Part shown: positions 28,701-37,014 of the stretch, piece after piece
Position numbering within the stretch: the first letter of the stretch is position 1
How the letters are laid out: every line of letters begins with the position of its first letter
From: Flavobacteriales bacterium
GTDB taxonomy: Bacteria > Bacteroidota > Bacteroidia > Flavobacteriales_D > Crocinitomicaceae
Length of the DNA: 64,000 bases
Assembly: GCA_947449575.1 (NCBI GenBank)
Contig: CANFRV010000007.1
Coordinates: forward strand, 1 to 64,000
Direction: 5' to 3'
Notes under the pieces: generated by a model
Database searches by the model: none
The model's input: only the letters and a program-made list of their open reading frames with translations
Told to the model about the DNA's origin: nothing
Made by a program: the position numbers and the translations under genes

Positions 28701-28905
28701 GCTTGACCTGATTAGTTTTTACATGACCGTTTACAATAGATGGGGGGAAATTGTCTGGGAAACAACCGATCAAAAAGCAGCATGGGATGGATTCTACAAA
28801 GGTAAAATGGTTCAAGCAGGAACTTACTCTTGGGTATTAAATGCCAAAGATAATCTTGAAGATAAACATCTACAATTCGTAGGATCTTTAAATGTCATTT
28901 ATTAA
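25726..28905 (+). CDS. lamin-tail/SprB-repeat surface protein with type B T9SS signal
   Basis: A 1059-residue secreted protein. It has a signal peptide (ending TGHSQ) and an N-terminal lamin-tail-like domain (VVINEVMHKPG, EYVEIYNKG; about 30-235). Eight tandem SprB-type repeats of about 79 residues follow, with motifs NGQVTLGAVTGGTAPY, LSAGSYTL and QDANGC. A PKD-like domain comes next (about 880-960), then a gliding-motility C-terminal domain (YIPNTFTPDGDAHNNRW, VYNRWGEIVWE). SprB repeats occur in gliding adhesins and other T9SS-exported filaments. It therefore looks like a surface adhesin. Unlike the 1244-residue adhesin it has no PorP/SprF gene beside it. Confidence 0.9.
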   Translation: MKIIQSIKARVILVMVLVNIIAMTGHSQVVINEVMHKPGPTTSTNQGFSRKEYVEIYNKGCSAVDISCWVLGSANMGLSTVSNPTYIGAFQFPSGTIINPAQHLVIGGILSQDGTAYSAADIDFVIANYVGSNTCDPNTNWLLPNGDGWVALYNNTGTPTDAVYWSFSSTAPNLNTDDDFASNPCVPGACSGITSLKSARQIAISNPSAITYAGTATSNNKTFSRVPDGGTWQRDIVQSITGTQCNNGACSSAASFAITSSVVQPTCGSPNGSITITPTTTGTYTYTWTPNVSTTNSAINLAANSYLIHIDKGGCTKDTTITLINGSFPTAIASTVTNPDCGLNNGQVILGAVTGGTAPYQYNFNGLGYSSTVNYTNLAAGTYTLIVKDNNGCTSATASIVLTASNGPTAIVVNPTNPGCGLTNGQVGLGTVTGGTSPYQYNFNSLGLSAATTFTNLSASTYTLTVQDANGCIYTAPNIVLTSGTGPTAIAVTTTNTGCGASTGQVNLGAVTGGTLPYQYNFNSTGLSATTSYTSLSAGSYTLIVQDANGCNYNAPNIVLTSGSGPSAIAATIINESCALANGQVTLGAVTGGTAPYLYNFNGLGYSSANTYSNLSAGSYSLIIQDASGCTYTSPSIVLTNATGPTAISTTFSNETCNLSNGQITLGLVTGGTPSFQYNLNGLGFSSTTSYTNLIAGTYTLILKDQNGCTFNAPSIVLSNTVGPTSVVATPTASTCNLSNGSILIGSVTGGLAPYQYNFNSLGYSTVTSFLNLAASSYTLSVQDGNGCVYVSTPIIISNTGGPNDLVITTTGAACDNTNGQISINNTTGGIIPYTYSIDGVTFSNAVTYPNLLPGNYTVSVKDGNGCVYSESSIISSSSSPIANFNYSPAVIKNEDEDVSLIDESAGTIVSYEWFVPDGTPSTSTAQNFNTKFLNFDEGFYPMTLIVMNEFGCYDSITKYIERRIDPIIYIPNTFTPDGDAHNNRWQYSLTGLDLISFYMTVYNRWGEIVWETTDQKAAWDGFYKGKMVQAGTYSWVLNAKDNLEDKHLQFVGSLNVIY
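26500..28374 (+). repeat. eight in-frame SprB-type repeats of about 237 bp
   Basis: Eight consecutive coding units, each with a conserved Cys near its start (PDCGLNNGQ type) and a Gly-Cys in the DxNGC motif. The first and last units are the most divergent, the usual pattern for repeats that expand in the middle. Confidence 0.85.
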
Positions 28906-29173
28906 CACCAAAATAATTAATATAACCTCAGGTTCTGCGTCAAAAGAAAATCCAACGTTTCTGACAATACACTACTTAGTAGAAGCTATAAAATCAAAAA
29001 AATGACCTCTATATTTTTTTTTAGTATTTTATTTCCAAAACTAGCTAGCTCACAACTAACTGAAAATAAATGCATTAATAAAATAAGTGTAAATTATCTT
29101 CAAAAAATAGAATTGTAATCATTTGAATTAAAAAAAAAATACTATTTTAGAAGTGAGTGAAAAAAGAAAAAGT

Positions 29174-29560
29174 ATGAAAACGATCACAACTGAAGGAGTA
29201 AAAATTACGGTTACAACAAAATTTAGAGCTGATTTATCCCAAGTAAATGAAAATAGATTCTTTTTCAATTACCATATTGAAATGGAAAATAATAATGAAA
29301 ATTCACTGCAATTAATGCACCGTGATTGGTACATTTTTGATTCCTTAAACAAAGCTAGCATAGTTAGCGGAGAAGGCGTGATTGGGGAACAACCTATTTT
29401 AAATCCAAGAGAAACATTTTCATACACAAGTGGCTGTGAACTTACATCTGAACTAGGCAGAATGAGAGGGTTTTACACCTTCAAAAATCAATTAACGGGT
29501 CAATTAATTCAAGTTTTTATTCCAACTTTCGATTTAGTATACCCTGCGAAATTAAATTAA
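29174..29560 (+). CDS. apaG: ApaG domain protein
   Basis: A 128-residue protein formed by one ApaG (fibronectin-III-like) domain. The family glycine motif is GEGVIGEQP, followed by NPRETFSYTSGCEL and MRGFYTF near the C-terminus. ApaG proteins are linked to Co2+/Mg2+ efflux in enterobacteria, and the domain is also found in F-box proteins. The biochemical role remains unclear. An upstream GTG at 29153 would add seven charged residues. The ATG at 29174 gives the normal family length and beginning. The gene stands alone. Confidence 0.85.
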   Translation: MKTITTEGVKITVTTKFRADLSQVNENRFFFNYHIEMENNNENSLQLMHRDWYIFDSLNKASIVSGEGVIGEQPILNPRETFSYTSGCELTSELGRMRGFYTFKNQLTGQLIQVFIPTFDLVYPAKLN

Positions 29561-29669
29561 GACGAAGTATGAAAAGTTGCTAGATATTTAGAAATAATAC
29601 TATAAGTATTTATTTTAGCCTTAGGACATTCATCTTTTGTATTTACATTTACACCTCAAATCACACTTT

Positions 29670-31055
29670 ATGAAATTATTTTACTACAGCTCAATTATCC
29701 TACTTTTATGCTCTTGCGGCTCAATAGAACCAACCGCCCCAGAAATAATCGTAAAGACAGTACCTATTATTATTCAACCTGCCTCTACAGTTGTTGTGCC
29801 TATAAAGATTAATTTAACACCCTATTTTAAGGATACTGACAAATCGATTCCCAAAAAATTCACAGGTAAAGAAGAAAATTGCGAAGATGTTAGTTTTTCG
29901 TATTTTTTCCAAAGAGACCCTATTGTATTCAAAGGATCTGGAAATTCCATTTTATTTGATGTTGACGGACGATACTCCTTAAATATAAATTACTGTGCTA
30001 AATGTACTGACTTATTTTCAGCGCAGCCTCATTGCATAACACCTAGGCTGTACGTAAGTTGCGGAAATAATGGAGAGCCCATGAGGAAAGTGGAAGTTGG
30101 TTATACAACAGCAATTAAATTAACTCCCGATTTTAAATTGAAAGCCAAAACCAACTTGCGTAAATTTGAAACAATAGATCCTTGTGAAATTAGTGTTTTT
30201 AAATATGATGCAACTTCTTTATTAAAGAAAGAAGTCACCAAAGTATTAAAAGGATTGGAATCTGATATTGATAAGCAAATTGGAAGTGTAGACTTAAAAT
30301 CCGAAGCAGAAAAAGCTTGGAAAATCTTAGCAGAACCAATCACTCTAGGTAAATATGGTTTCTTTAGCGCAAATCCAACTAAAATAGGATTTGACAGTTT
30401 AAAATTCACGGGAAACATTGCAACAGCAAATTTTTCCTTATCGCTAAACCCAAAATTAACAACAAACATTCAAAATACAAAATCGATTGCTTTACCTAAA
30501 TTGAGTGATGTTCCGGAAAGTAATGGTTTTAATATTACACTTGATGTTATAGCTACCTATGATTCATTATCCAAAATCATGACTAGTGAATTAAAAGGTA
30601 AAGAAATTGACTTAAAAGGTAAAAAAGTAATGTTCGAATCGATTGAAATTTTTGGGGCATCTAATCAGCAAGTTAGTTTAAAAATAGGATTTTCAGGATC
30701 AAAAAAAGGTACGCTTTTCTTACTGGGAACACCTACATTTAATCAAGAAAGTCAAATTGTTTCTTTTCCCGATTTATCTTTTGATCTAAACACAAAAAGT
30801 GCCCTTCTAAAATCGGCAAAATGGCTGTTTAATGATAAAATTACGGATGCTTTGCGCACAAGTTCAATAATTGATTTGAAACCACATCTCACAACGTTAA
30901 AGCAATTGGTAGAAAAACAATTGAATGCAGAAGTTCAAACAGGTATCTTTTTAAAAGGAAAAATTAAGGAATTGAAAATGCAAGGGATTTATCCAAACAA
31001 TGACAACTTAATTTTAAGGATTAATTCAACAGGATTGCTTTCTTTGGAAATGTAG
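29670..31055 (+). CDS. DUF4403 family lipoprotein
   Basis: A 461-residue protein with a lipoprotein signal (FYYSSIILLLCSCGSIEP, lipobox LCSC). The mature part matches the DUF4403 pattern: an N-terminal proline-rich segment with IIIQPASTVVVPIKINL and a long beta-rich body in two similar halves. A region of low charge contains LTPDFKLKAKTNLR. The fold is thought to resemble lipid-binding tubular domains, but function is unproven. It is probably anchored at the outer membrane. An earlier ATG at 29637 lies outside the signal peptide. It is monocistronic. Confidence 0.75.
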   Translation: MKLFYYSSIILLLCSCGSIEPTAPEIIVKTVPIIIQPASTVVVPIKINLTPYFKDTDKSIPKKFTGKEENCEDVSFSYFFQRDPIVFKGSGNSILFDVDGRYSLNINYCAKCTDLFSAQPHCITPRLYVSCGNNGEPMRKVEVGYTTAIKLTPDFKLKAKTNLRKFETIDPCEISVFKYDATSLLKKEVTKVLKGLESDIDKQIGSVDLKSEAEKAWKILAEPITLGKYGFFSANPTKIGFDSLKFTGNIATANFSLSLNPKLTTNIQNTKSIALPKLSDVPESNGFNITLDVIATYDSLSKIMTSELKGKEIDLKGKKVMFESIEIFGASNQQVSLKIGFSGSKKGTLFLLGTPTFNQESQIVSFPDLSFDLNTKSALLKSAKWLFNDKITDALRTSSIIDLKPHLTTLKQLVEKQLNAEVQTGIFLKGKIKELKMQGIYPNNDNLILRINSTGLLSLEM

Positions 31056-31305
31056 AGGGAAATATTTTTAGCAGTCTAAATGGGAGGAAAATCACTAAGA
31101 AACTGCTTTACCATTGCAATCGTATGAGAATATTTATGTCTTACGATATGTCATGAATTTACTTCATGCTGGATTTTGAAATATTTTTTCTTTCAAAAAT
31201 ACTAGTTTCTTTTTTCTAATATATTCATTCTCATAAAGTTGAATGTAATATCTAAATCTAGTTACATTCTCAAAAAAAAAGACTAGTAATAAGCAAGAAA
31301 TGATA
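31056..31305. other. intergenic region with nested inverted repeats
   Basis: No ORF is present. An 87-base element at 31201-31287 has near-perfect 15-base outer arms (ACTAGT plus a T-rich run, 31201-31215, pairing with 31273-31287). An inner perfect 8-bp stem pairs GAATGTAA (31241-31248) with TTACATTC (31262-31269). It may be a structured RNA or a small mobile-like element. It is described further as a finding. Confidence 0.5.
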
Positions 31306-31313
31306 TAACTTTG
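31306..31313 (+). promoter_or_regulatory. -7 promoter element
   Basis: TAACTTTG is a perfect TAnnTTTG match 45 bases before the ATG at 31358. No good -33 element is visible at the usual distance. Confidence 0.45.
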
Positions 31314-31357
31314 CTGATCAAATTATAGAGTGGAAACGTTATATTAAAATCCAAAGA

Positions 31358-31630
31358 ATGAAAAAATTTATGCTAGATATCCAACTAATTGGATTAGACA
31401 ACGAAACAAGAATGCAACTGCTCCCTGAAGAACAAAAGATTCTAAAAGAATTAGAGGAAAATGGAACGGTCGTAGATAATTTCATTAAACTTGATGTGTC
31501 AGGTATTTTTATGGTGGTAATGGCTGCGGATATGGATGATGTGCATTCAAAATTATCAACTTTACCTTATTATCCGTTCATGAAAATAGAAATTGTTCCT
31601 ATTAGAGTTGTTAACAGCGTTAATCAATAG
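31358..31630 (+). CDS. small muconolactone-isomerase-like (ferredoxin-fold) protein
   Basis: A 90-residue protein with the pattern of dimeric alpha-beta barrel proteins of the muconolactone delta-isomerase-like/YCII type. A helix LLPEEQKILKELEENGTV is followed by strand-forming GIFMVVMAADMDDV and the common ending LPYYPFMKIEIVPI. Such proteins are usually small dimeric enzymes or binding proteins. The substrate here is unknown. The gene is complete and stands alone, with a -7 promoter element 45 bases upstream. Confidence 0.65.
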   Translation: MKKFMLDIQLIGLDNETRMQLLPEEQKILKELEENGTVVDNFIKLDVSGIFMVVMAADMDDVHSKLSTLPYYPFMKIEIVPIRVVNSVNQ

Positions 31631-31712
31631 AATTAAACTAGCTTCTCAGTCATTTTTTTTAGACAATGAAAAATATTTCCAAGAAAATTAACAACTTTCA
31701 GATGAATCAAAA

Positions 31713-32213
31713 ATGAAAATAAAATTAATTATAGTTCCCATTTTCCTCTTTAGTTTTCAGTTAATCTTCGGGCAGATTAATAATGATTTTTCGAAAGAAT
31801 TACCAAAAAATACAGGTTGGGTTAACGACTTTGAAAACATTTTTAGCACTGGTCAAGAAAACTCATTGGATAGTATATTATCTGCTTTTGAGAAAAAGAC
31901 AACCATAGAAATTGCAATTATTACTATTCCAAAAATAATGACCACTGCAGAGAATTTTGATAATCTCGTTGTACAAATTTCAAATTATTGGGGACTTGGG
32001 AAAAAAGATAAAAACAACGGGATTCTAATTGGTGTATCAAAAGGTCTTCGAAGTATTAGAATTTCAAATGGTTTAGGGATTGAATCAATTTTAACCGATG
32101 AGCAAACGAAGAAAATTATTGAAAATACAATTATTCCAAATTTTAAAGTAGAAAACTATTACCAAGGAACACTGAAAGGCATAGCAGAAATTATTAAAAA
32201 TCTTGACCATTGA
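31713..32213 (+). CDS. secreted TPM domain protein
   Basis: A 166-residue protein with a signal peptide (ending FQLIFGQ) and one TPM domain: TGWVNDFENIFS near residue 35, EIAIITIPKI, then a central NNGILIGVSKGLRSIRISNG. TPM (YgcG/Psb32-like) domains have been linked to membrane-protein quality control, and some show phosphatase activity in vitro. Here there is no C-terminal membrane span, unlike many YgcG proteins, so it is probably soluble in the periplasm. It stands alone. Confidence 0.8.
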   Translation: MKIKLIIVPIFLFSFQLIFGQINNDFSKELPKNTGWVNDFENIFSTGQENSLDSILSAFEKKTTIEIAIITIPKIMTTAENFDNLVVQISNYWGLGKKDKNNGILIGVSKGLRSIRISNGLGIESILTDEQTKKIIENTIIPNFKVENYYQGTLKGIAEIIKNLDH

Positions 32214-32306
32214 CCAAAAACTGAACGTTGAAAATCTCAGTATAATCAATTTTCAATCGCTTAATTCAGTTCTAATTACATCACAAAACATTTTTTACCT
32301 ACGATA

Positions 32307-33086
32307 ATGATAGAAAAAATAGAAAAAATAAGAAAGAGAATTGAACCCTTGCGACAAGAAATAATAAATCATCAGGTTTATTCTGCTATTAAAGATGTTG
32401 AGGATCTAAAGATTTTTATGCAATATCACGTATTTGCTGTGTGGGACTTTATGTCTTTATTAAAAACACTTCAAAACAATCTTACTTGCACAACAGTGCC
32501 ATGGTTTCCAAAAGGCTCCGCTGACACGAGACATCTTATTAACGAAATCGTTGTAGGAGAAGAGTCAGACGTTGATCTAAATGGTATTCGAAAAAGTCAT
32601 TTCGAATTATACCTGGATGCTATGAATCAAATTGGAGCTGATACTTCTGTAATTAATAATTTTATCGCAGAATTAAAAAACACGGGTGACTTTAATTCAG
32701 CTTATACTATTTCTGAGACGCCACAAGAAGCTCAAGACTTTGTTAACTTTACATTTAAAATTATCGACAGTAATAAAAATCATTTACAATCAGCCATTTT
32801 CACATTTGGACGAGAAGATTTGATTCCAGGAATGTTTATCTCTATTGTGAATGATATCTATAAAAACGTACCTGAAAGTGTTTCTGTTTTTAAATACTAC
32901 CTTGATAGACATATTGAAGTTGACGGTGATCATCATAGCCATCTTGCTTTGAAAATGACATCCAACCTTTGCGGTGAAAATAATAATTCATGGGATGAAG
33001 CGGAAATGGCAACAATTGAATCTTTACAAAAACGTCTTAACTTGTGGGATGGAGCGTACAAACAAATACTCAAAAGAAATTCCTAG
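32307..33086 (+). CDS. DUF3050 family protein (heme oxygenase-like fold)
   Basis: A 259-residue soluble protein with the DUF3050 pattern. It opens with EPLRQEIINHQVYSAIKD, then FMQYHVFAVWDFMSLLKTLQ, VVGEESD and the C-terminal HIEVDGDHHSHLALKMT. The histidines and acidic residues in the helical bundle (H of QYHVFAVWD, E of GEESD, H of DGDHHSH) are placed like metal ligands of heme-oxygenase-like di-iron oxidases. Metal binding is plausible but unproven. It stands alone and is convergent with the DEAD-box helicase gene. Confidence 0.8.
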   Translation: MIEKIEKIRKRIEPLRQEIINHQVYSAIKDVEDLKIFMQYHVFAVWDFMSLLKTLQNNLTCTTVPWFPKGSADTRHLINEIVVGEESDVDLNGIRKSHFELYLDAMNQIGADTSVINNFIAELKNTGDFNSAYTISETPQEAQDFVNFTFKIIDSNKNHLQSAIFTFGREDLIPGMFISIVNDIYKNVPESVSVFKYYLDRHIEVDGDHHSHLALKMTSNLCGENNNSWDEAEMATIESLQKRLNLWDGAYKQILKRNS

Positions 33087-33188
33087 TAAAGCGGGACTAT
33101 TATTGATAAATATATAGTTAGTTTACAGCTCTTTTAATTGCAAATCCATATGAGGCCCAAGTTCTTTTTGCTCTTTAGGCACAGAGAA

Positions 33189-34514
33189 TTATTTTTTCTG
33201 ACCTCTAGTTTTTGGCTTTTTGTACTTTTTCTTGATTTCAATCTTATAAGAACCACCCAAATTAACCTTGGTATTTTTCTTTTTCTTTTCTTGAAATGCA
33301 CCACGAGAATCTTTAATTGTTGCTTCTGGAGAATAATTAACTCCTGGAATAACTGGTTTTTCTTGCTCGATTAAAACATCTGAAATTTCAACTTCTTCAG
33401 GAAATGAAACCATAGGAATTTTCATTTTCATCATTTCTTCAATCTCCACTTGCAGCTTCTCCTCCGCTTTGGTAATAAACGAAATTGCGATTCCATCTTT
33501 ATCAGCACGACCCGTCCTCCCAATTCTATGTATATAATTCGATGAGTCATCTGGCATATCAAAGTTGATAACATGCGTAACATCAGAAATATCAAGTCCT
33601 CTAGATACCAAATCTGTTGCAATTAATCCTCTATTTGTGCCATCTTGAAATTGTCTCAACGCTCCAAACCTGAAATTCTGAGATTTATTAGAATGAATGA
33701 TTCCAAACTGATCTGGGAATTTTTCAGAAATAATTTCATGTACTAAGTCGGCCAACCTTTTACTTCCTGTAAAAACGAGTACTTTACTCATTTCAGGGTT
33801 TTTCTCAAATAAATGAATTAATAAATTAACCTTCGTGTAAAAATTTGCAACAGGATACCCTGATTGAATAATTTTTTCTAAAGGCGTTCCATGCGCTGCC
33901 GCTTCTATTAATTGTGGATTATTGAAATAATTATCAATTATTAAATCAACATCATCTTCCATCGTAGCTGAAAACAGTAAATTTTGACGTTTTTCAGGCA
34001 TCAACTCCAAAATATTTTTCAATTGCGTACGAAATCCTAAATTAAGCATTTCATCCATTTCGTCAATGACTAATTTCTGAATCGCTTTCAACTTCAAAGT
34101 ACCACTCAATGATAAATCTAACATTCGGCCGGGTGTTGCTACAAGAATATCTAACCCATGCATTAACATGGTTTTTTGAGTATTAATATTCGCACCACCG
34201 TAAACACCTCCAACGCGCACACTCATGTATGTCGTCAGTTTCTCCACTTCTTCAACAACTTGAATAACAAGTTCACGCGTAGGCACCAGAATGATAACTC
34301 GAGGCTCTATTTGATTTGAATATTTTAATAAATTTAATATCGGTAAAAGGAATGCTAACGTTTTACCTGTTCCCGTTTGCGCTAATCCAACAACATCTTT
34401 CCCCGACATTATCACTGAAAATGCTTTTTCTTGAATCGTTGTAGGATTTTCAAAACCTAAATCCTTTATGGCTTTTAAAAGCTGCTTACTCAAATTCAAT
34501 TCACCAAAAGTCAT
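33189..34514 (-). CDS. DEAD-box RNA helicase
   Basis: A 441-residue ATP-dependent RNA helicase with both RecA domains. Motifs in order are the Q motif (GFENPTTIQEKA), AQTGTGKT, PTRELVIQ, TPGR, IDEMDEMLNLGF, SAT, VFTGSKR, RGLDI and HRIGRTGR. Motif II reads DEMD instead of DEAD. The C-terminal 60 residues are Lys-rich, as in RhlE-type proteins that act on rRNA or mRNA structure. The first ATG at 34586 lies upstream of the predicted transcript start; the ATG at 34514 gives the normal MTFGELNLS start. Confidence 0.9.
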   Translation of the reverse strand: MTFGELNLSKQLLKAIKDLGFENPTTIQEKAFSVIMSGKDVVGLAQTGTGKTLAFLLPILNLLKYSNQIEPRVIILVPTRELVIQVVEEVEKLTTYMSVRVGGVYGGANINTQKTMLMHGLDILVATPGRMLDLSLSGTLKLKAIQKLVIDEMDEMLNLGFRTQLKNILELMPEKRQNLLFSATMEDDVDLIIDNYFNNPQLIEAAAHGTPLEKIIQSGYPVANFYTKVNLLIHLFEKNPEMSKVLVFTGSKRLADLVHEIISEKFPDQFGIIHSNKSQNFRFGALRQFQDGTNRGLIATDLVSRGLDISDVTHVINFDMPDDSSNYIHRIGRTGRADKDGIAISFITKAEEKLQVEIEEMMKMKIPMVSFPEEVEISDVLIEQEKPVIPGVNYSPEATIKDSRGAFQEKKKKNTKVNLGGSYKIEIKKKYKKPKTRGQKK

Positions 34515-34536
34515 GCTGTTTTTTATTAATATTCCA

Positions 34537-34568
34537 CAAAGATACTCCCTATTTGTGGTTATGTCAAA
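34537..34568 (-). promoter_or_regulatory. consensus promoter of the DEAD-box helicase
   Basis: On the minus strand TTTG (34565-34568), 20 bases and then TATCTTTG (34537-34544): both elements match the Bacteroidota consensus. The transcript should begin near 34533, about 20 bases before the ATG at 34514. Confidence 0.7.
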
Positions 34569-34845
34569 AGAATGTAGACAAAACACTTTTAGATTTTAAA
34601 TTTTAAACTTAAAAGACTCAATATTTAATGATTTTAAAGCTTCTTACATTGACTATCTTTTATCCAATCAAACATATTCTTTTGAACTACTATTTCTTTT
34701 ATCTTAAAAAGGCTACTATCTATAATATAATAGTCTAAAGTCTTTATTGCTATCAACAATTAATAGCGCATAAGTATCTCATTTTTCACGAAAAAACAAT
34801 GCGATTCAACTTACTTTTATCTTACTGAAAACTGTCTTAGAAAAG
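34569..34845. other. divergent intergenic region, no gene seen
   Basis: AT-rich DNA between the helicase and phosphatase promoters with no ORF and no RNA gene recognised. No clear TAnnTTTG element was found for the rightward phosphatase gene. Confidence 0.4.
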
Positions 34846-36078
34846 ATGAACGAAAAACTCGTCAAAGAATTAGAAAATCAATTAAAACTAAAAGATTTTA
34901 AATTAAATTCTTTGTTAGAGATTACAAATGCTATTAATTCTAATCAACCTGTTGATCAATTAAGCCGAATTTTTGAATTTATTTTAAAGGAGCAATTGGG
35001 ATTCGATAAATTCATACTTTTTAACAAACAAGATGATTGGAATTGTATGTTGAAAGTTGGATTTAGGGGGAAAATTAAAGATATTGATGTAGTGCGTGAC
35101 CTCTTTCGTTTTAAAGATATTACAGTAATCGAATCTTCACCCTCGATTATCTTAAATGAGTTTGACATTGTCGTTCCGATTTTACATAAGGAAGTTCCTC
35201 TCGCCTACTTACTGATTGCCGGACTAGAACATCAAAAGCTTAAAGTTTCTGAAACGATGAGCAATATGAGTTTTATTCAAACACTGGTTAACATCATAGT
35301 AGTTGCCATTGAAAACAAACGAATGGCCAAGGCAACTATAAAGCAAGAACGCTTGAAAAAAGAACTAGAAGTTGCTTCTGAAATGCAAAAGCTACTTTTC
35401 CCTGCGGACTTACCTTCTAATAAAAGAATGGATATTTCTGCTAAATATAAACCACGTCATGAGGTCGGAGGAGATTATTATGACTTTATACCGCTTGGAG
35501 AAGAGGAATATATTCTATGTATGGCGGACGTTTCTGGCAAGGGGATTAGTGCCGCATTATTAATGGCCAATTTTCAGGCAACTATACGAACAATCTTCCA
35601 TTACCAACGTTTTGACATGGAATTCTTAATGAAAGAGCTCAATCAAAAGGTCATGACGAGCGCTAAAGGAGAAAAGTTTATTACCTTTTTTATAGCTCAT
35701 TACAATGCCGATACACGCATATTGAAATATATAAATGCAGGACATAATCATCCGTTCATCACGAATGGAAAAAATGTGAAAATGCTTGATTTAGGAAGTA
35801 TTGGGTTAGGTATGATGGATGAATTACCGTTTTTAAATGTGGGGGAAATTGTTCTAAAACCGAATACTACTTTAATATTATACACCGATGGAGTAGTTGA
35901 ATTAGAAGATCTGAATGAAAATTATTTTGGTTTAGATCGATTGGTTAAAATGGTACATAGTTATTACCCTCTTAAAATGGAAGATTTAAATAATTTGATT
36001 TTTTCAAAATTAGACGAATGGCGTGGACCTTTGAAATTGGTTGATGACACAGCTATTTTTAGTTGCCGTTTCTTTTAA
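34846..36078 (+). CDS. GAF-SpoIIE serine phosphatase (RsbU type)
   Basis: A 410-residue soluble protein. An N-terminal helix leads into a GAF-like sensor region (about 15-155), then a coiled linker (KQERLKKELEVASEMQKLL), then a PPM/SpoIIE phosphatase domain (about 175-410). Metal-binding motifs are seen in EVGGDYYDF, CMADVSGKGISAALLM and LYTDGVVEL. RsbU-type phosphatases act on anti-sigma-antagonist proteins or other phospho-serine partners. No such partner gene is adjacent. The gene end overlaps the 3' end of the opposite SGNH-like gene by 20 bases. Confidence 0.88.
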   Translation: MNEKLVKELENQLKLKDFKLNSLLEITNAINSNQPVDQLSRIFEFILKEQLGFDKFILFNKQDDWNCMLKVGFRGKIKDIDVVRDLFRFKDITVIESSPSIILNEFDIVVPILHKEVPLAYLLIAGLEHQKLKVSETMSNMSFIQTLVNIIVVAIENKRMAKATIKQERLKKELEVASEMQKLLFPADLPSNKRMDISAKYKPRHEVGGDYYDFIPLGEEEYILCMADVSGKGISAALLMANFQATIRTIFHYQRFDMEFLMKELNQKVMTSAKGEKFITFFIAHYNADTRILKYINAGHNHPFITNGKNVKMLDLGSIGLGMMDELPFLNVGEIVLKPNTTLILYTDGVVELEDLNENYFGLDRLVKMVHSYYPLKMEDLNNLIFSKLDEWRGPLKLVDDTAIFSCRFF

Positions 36079-37012
36079 TCAAAGAATCAACTTTTTTCAA
36101 CTCCTCTTTCAGGATTTTCGTGTACAATAAAGAAGCTTTTTTGTTCAAATGCACTATATCAAACCACGAATCAATTGTCTTAAATTGGTTAAACTCCTTT
36201 GCATTAAAGTCGATGTATGGAATATGATTATTTTCACAAAAAGACTTAACGCGAAAAGAAGCATGTTCAAAATTTTTCGGATAATAATAATGAGGACCAT
36301 ATATAATTATTAGTCGCACATTATTTTTCCTACAAACCAAATTAGTCGCTTGAAGGATATTCAAAAACTCATCGTTAAATTTTGTGTATTTTATTTTTTG
36401 CTGTATTTTTTTTCCCTTTAACACTTTGACACTATCATAAATGGTCGGGTAAAGTGGCGTATAATTTTCATGCGTATCATCGCAAATAGATTGTAATTGA
36501 TTCGTCGCCAACAAAAAATTCTCTCCGTTAAATTTATAACTAGAAAGTAAAAACTTATATTTTTCAAATGGACTTTTGCTGTCAATTCGATCTTTGATAA
36601 ATCCTACTTTGTCATAATAATATTTTAGGTAAAAAACATTATCAATTAAATCCGATTTATTTTCAATGTATATATCTTCTGCTTCTAGGTTTAATATCAA
36701 TACTTTTCGAGGTAATTTCTTGTATTTTTCCATCAGATGAATGACACAAGAATTATAATAAAAATGTTTTCCTTTGGAAGCGACATTTAAGACATTTTTT
36801 CCGATTGAATCAGTATTTATCATACTTGAAACTCTCGAAGAACCTAAAAAAATAGTGTCTGCGTTTTGGAATTTTAAATAATAATTCAAATCACCTCCAC
36901 TGTGCTTGCAGAAATTATTTTCATACAAATCCCTCAATTTCGCACTTGCTATTCGATCAATAATCAGAATTGAGAAAAAAATAACAGCGATTTTGATCAA
37001 TGTTTTTTTCAT
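36059..37012 (-). CDS. SGNH/DltD-like protein partnered with MBOAT
   Basis: A 317-residue protein with an N-terminal membrane anchor (KIAVIFFSILIIDRI). The body fits the SGNH hydrolase fold: a block I-like TIFLGSSRVSS with the candidate nucleophile Ser near 57, central VLILNLEAEDIY, and a C-terminal WFDIVHLNKKAS with Asp and His spaced like the catalytic D-x2-H. Proteins of this kind (DltD, AlgX/AlgJ, PatB) work with MBOAT acyltransferases outside the membrane to move acyl groups to cell-surface sugars. The MBOAT gene ends 2 bases upstream, strong evidence for a working pair. The acceptor is unknown. Confidence 0.7.
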   Translation of the reverse strand: MKKTLIKIAVIFFSILIIDRIASAKLRDLYENNFCKHSGGDLNYYLKFQNADTIFLGSSRVSSMINTDSIGKNVLNVASKGKHFYYNSCVIHLMEKYKKLPRKVLILNLEAEDIYIENKSDLIDNVFYLKYYYDKVGFIKDRIDSKSPFEKYKFLLSSYKFNGENFLLATNQLQSICDDTHENYTPLYPTIYDSVKVLKGKKIQQKIKYTKFNDEFLNILQATNLVCRKNNVRLIIIYGPHYYYPKNFEHASFRVKSFCENNHIPYIDFNAKEFNQFKTIDSWFDIVHLNKKASLLYTKILKEELKKVDSLIKRNGN

Positions 37013-37014
37013 GA

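Noticed and set aside
29002-29118. A 38-codon frame with a hydrophobic start (MTSIFFFSILFPKLASSQ)
   Set aside because: It resembles a signal peptide but ends after 20 further residues. It has no promoter and is not followed by a matching frame. It could be a remnant of a secreted protein, but there is not enough sequence to call a pseudogene.
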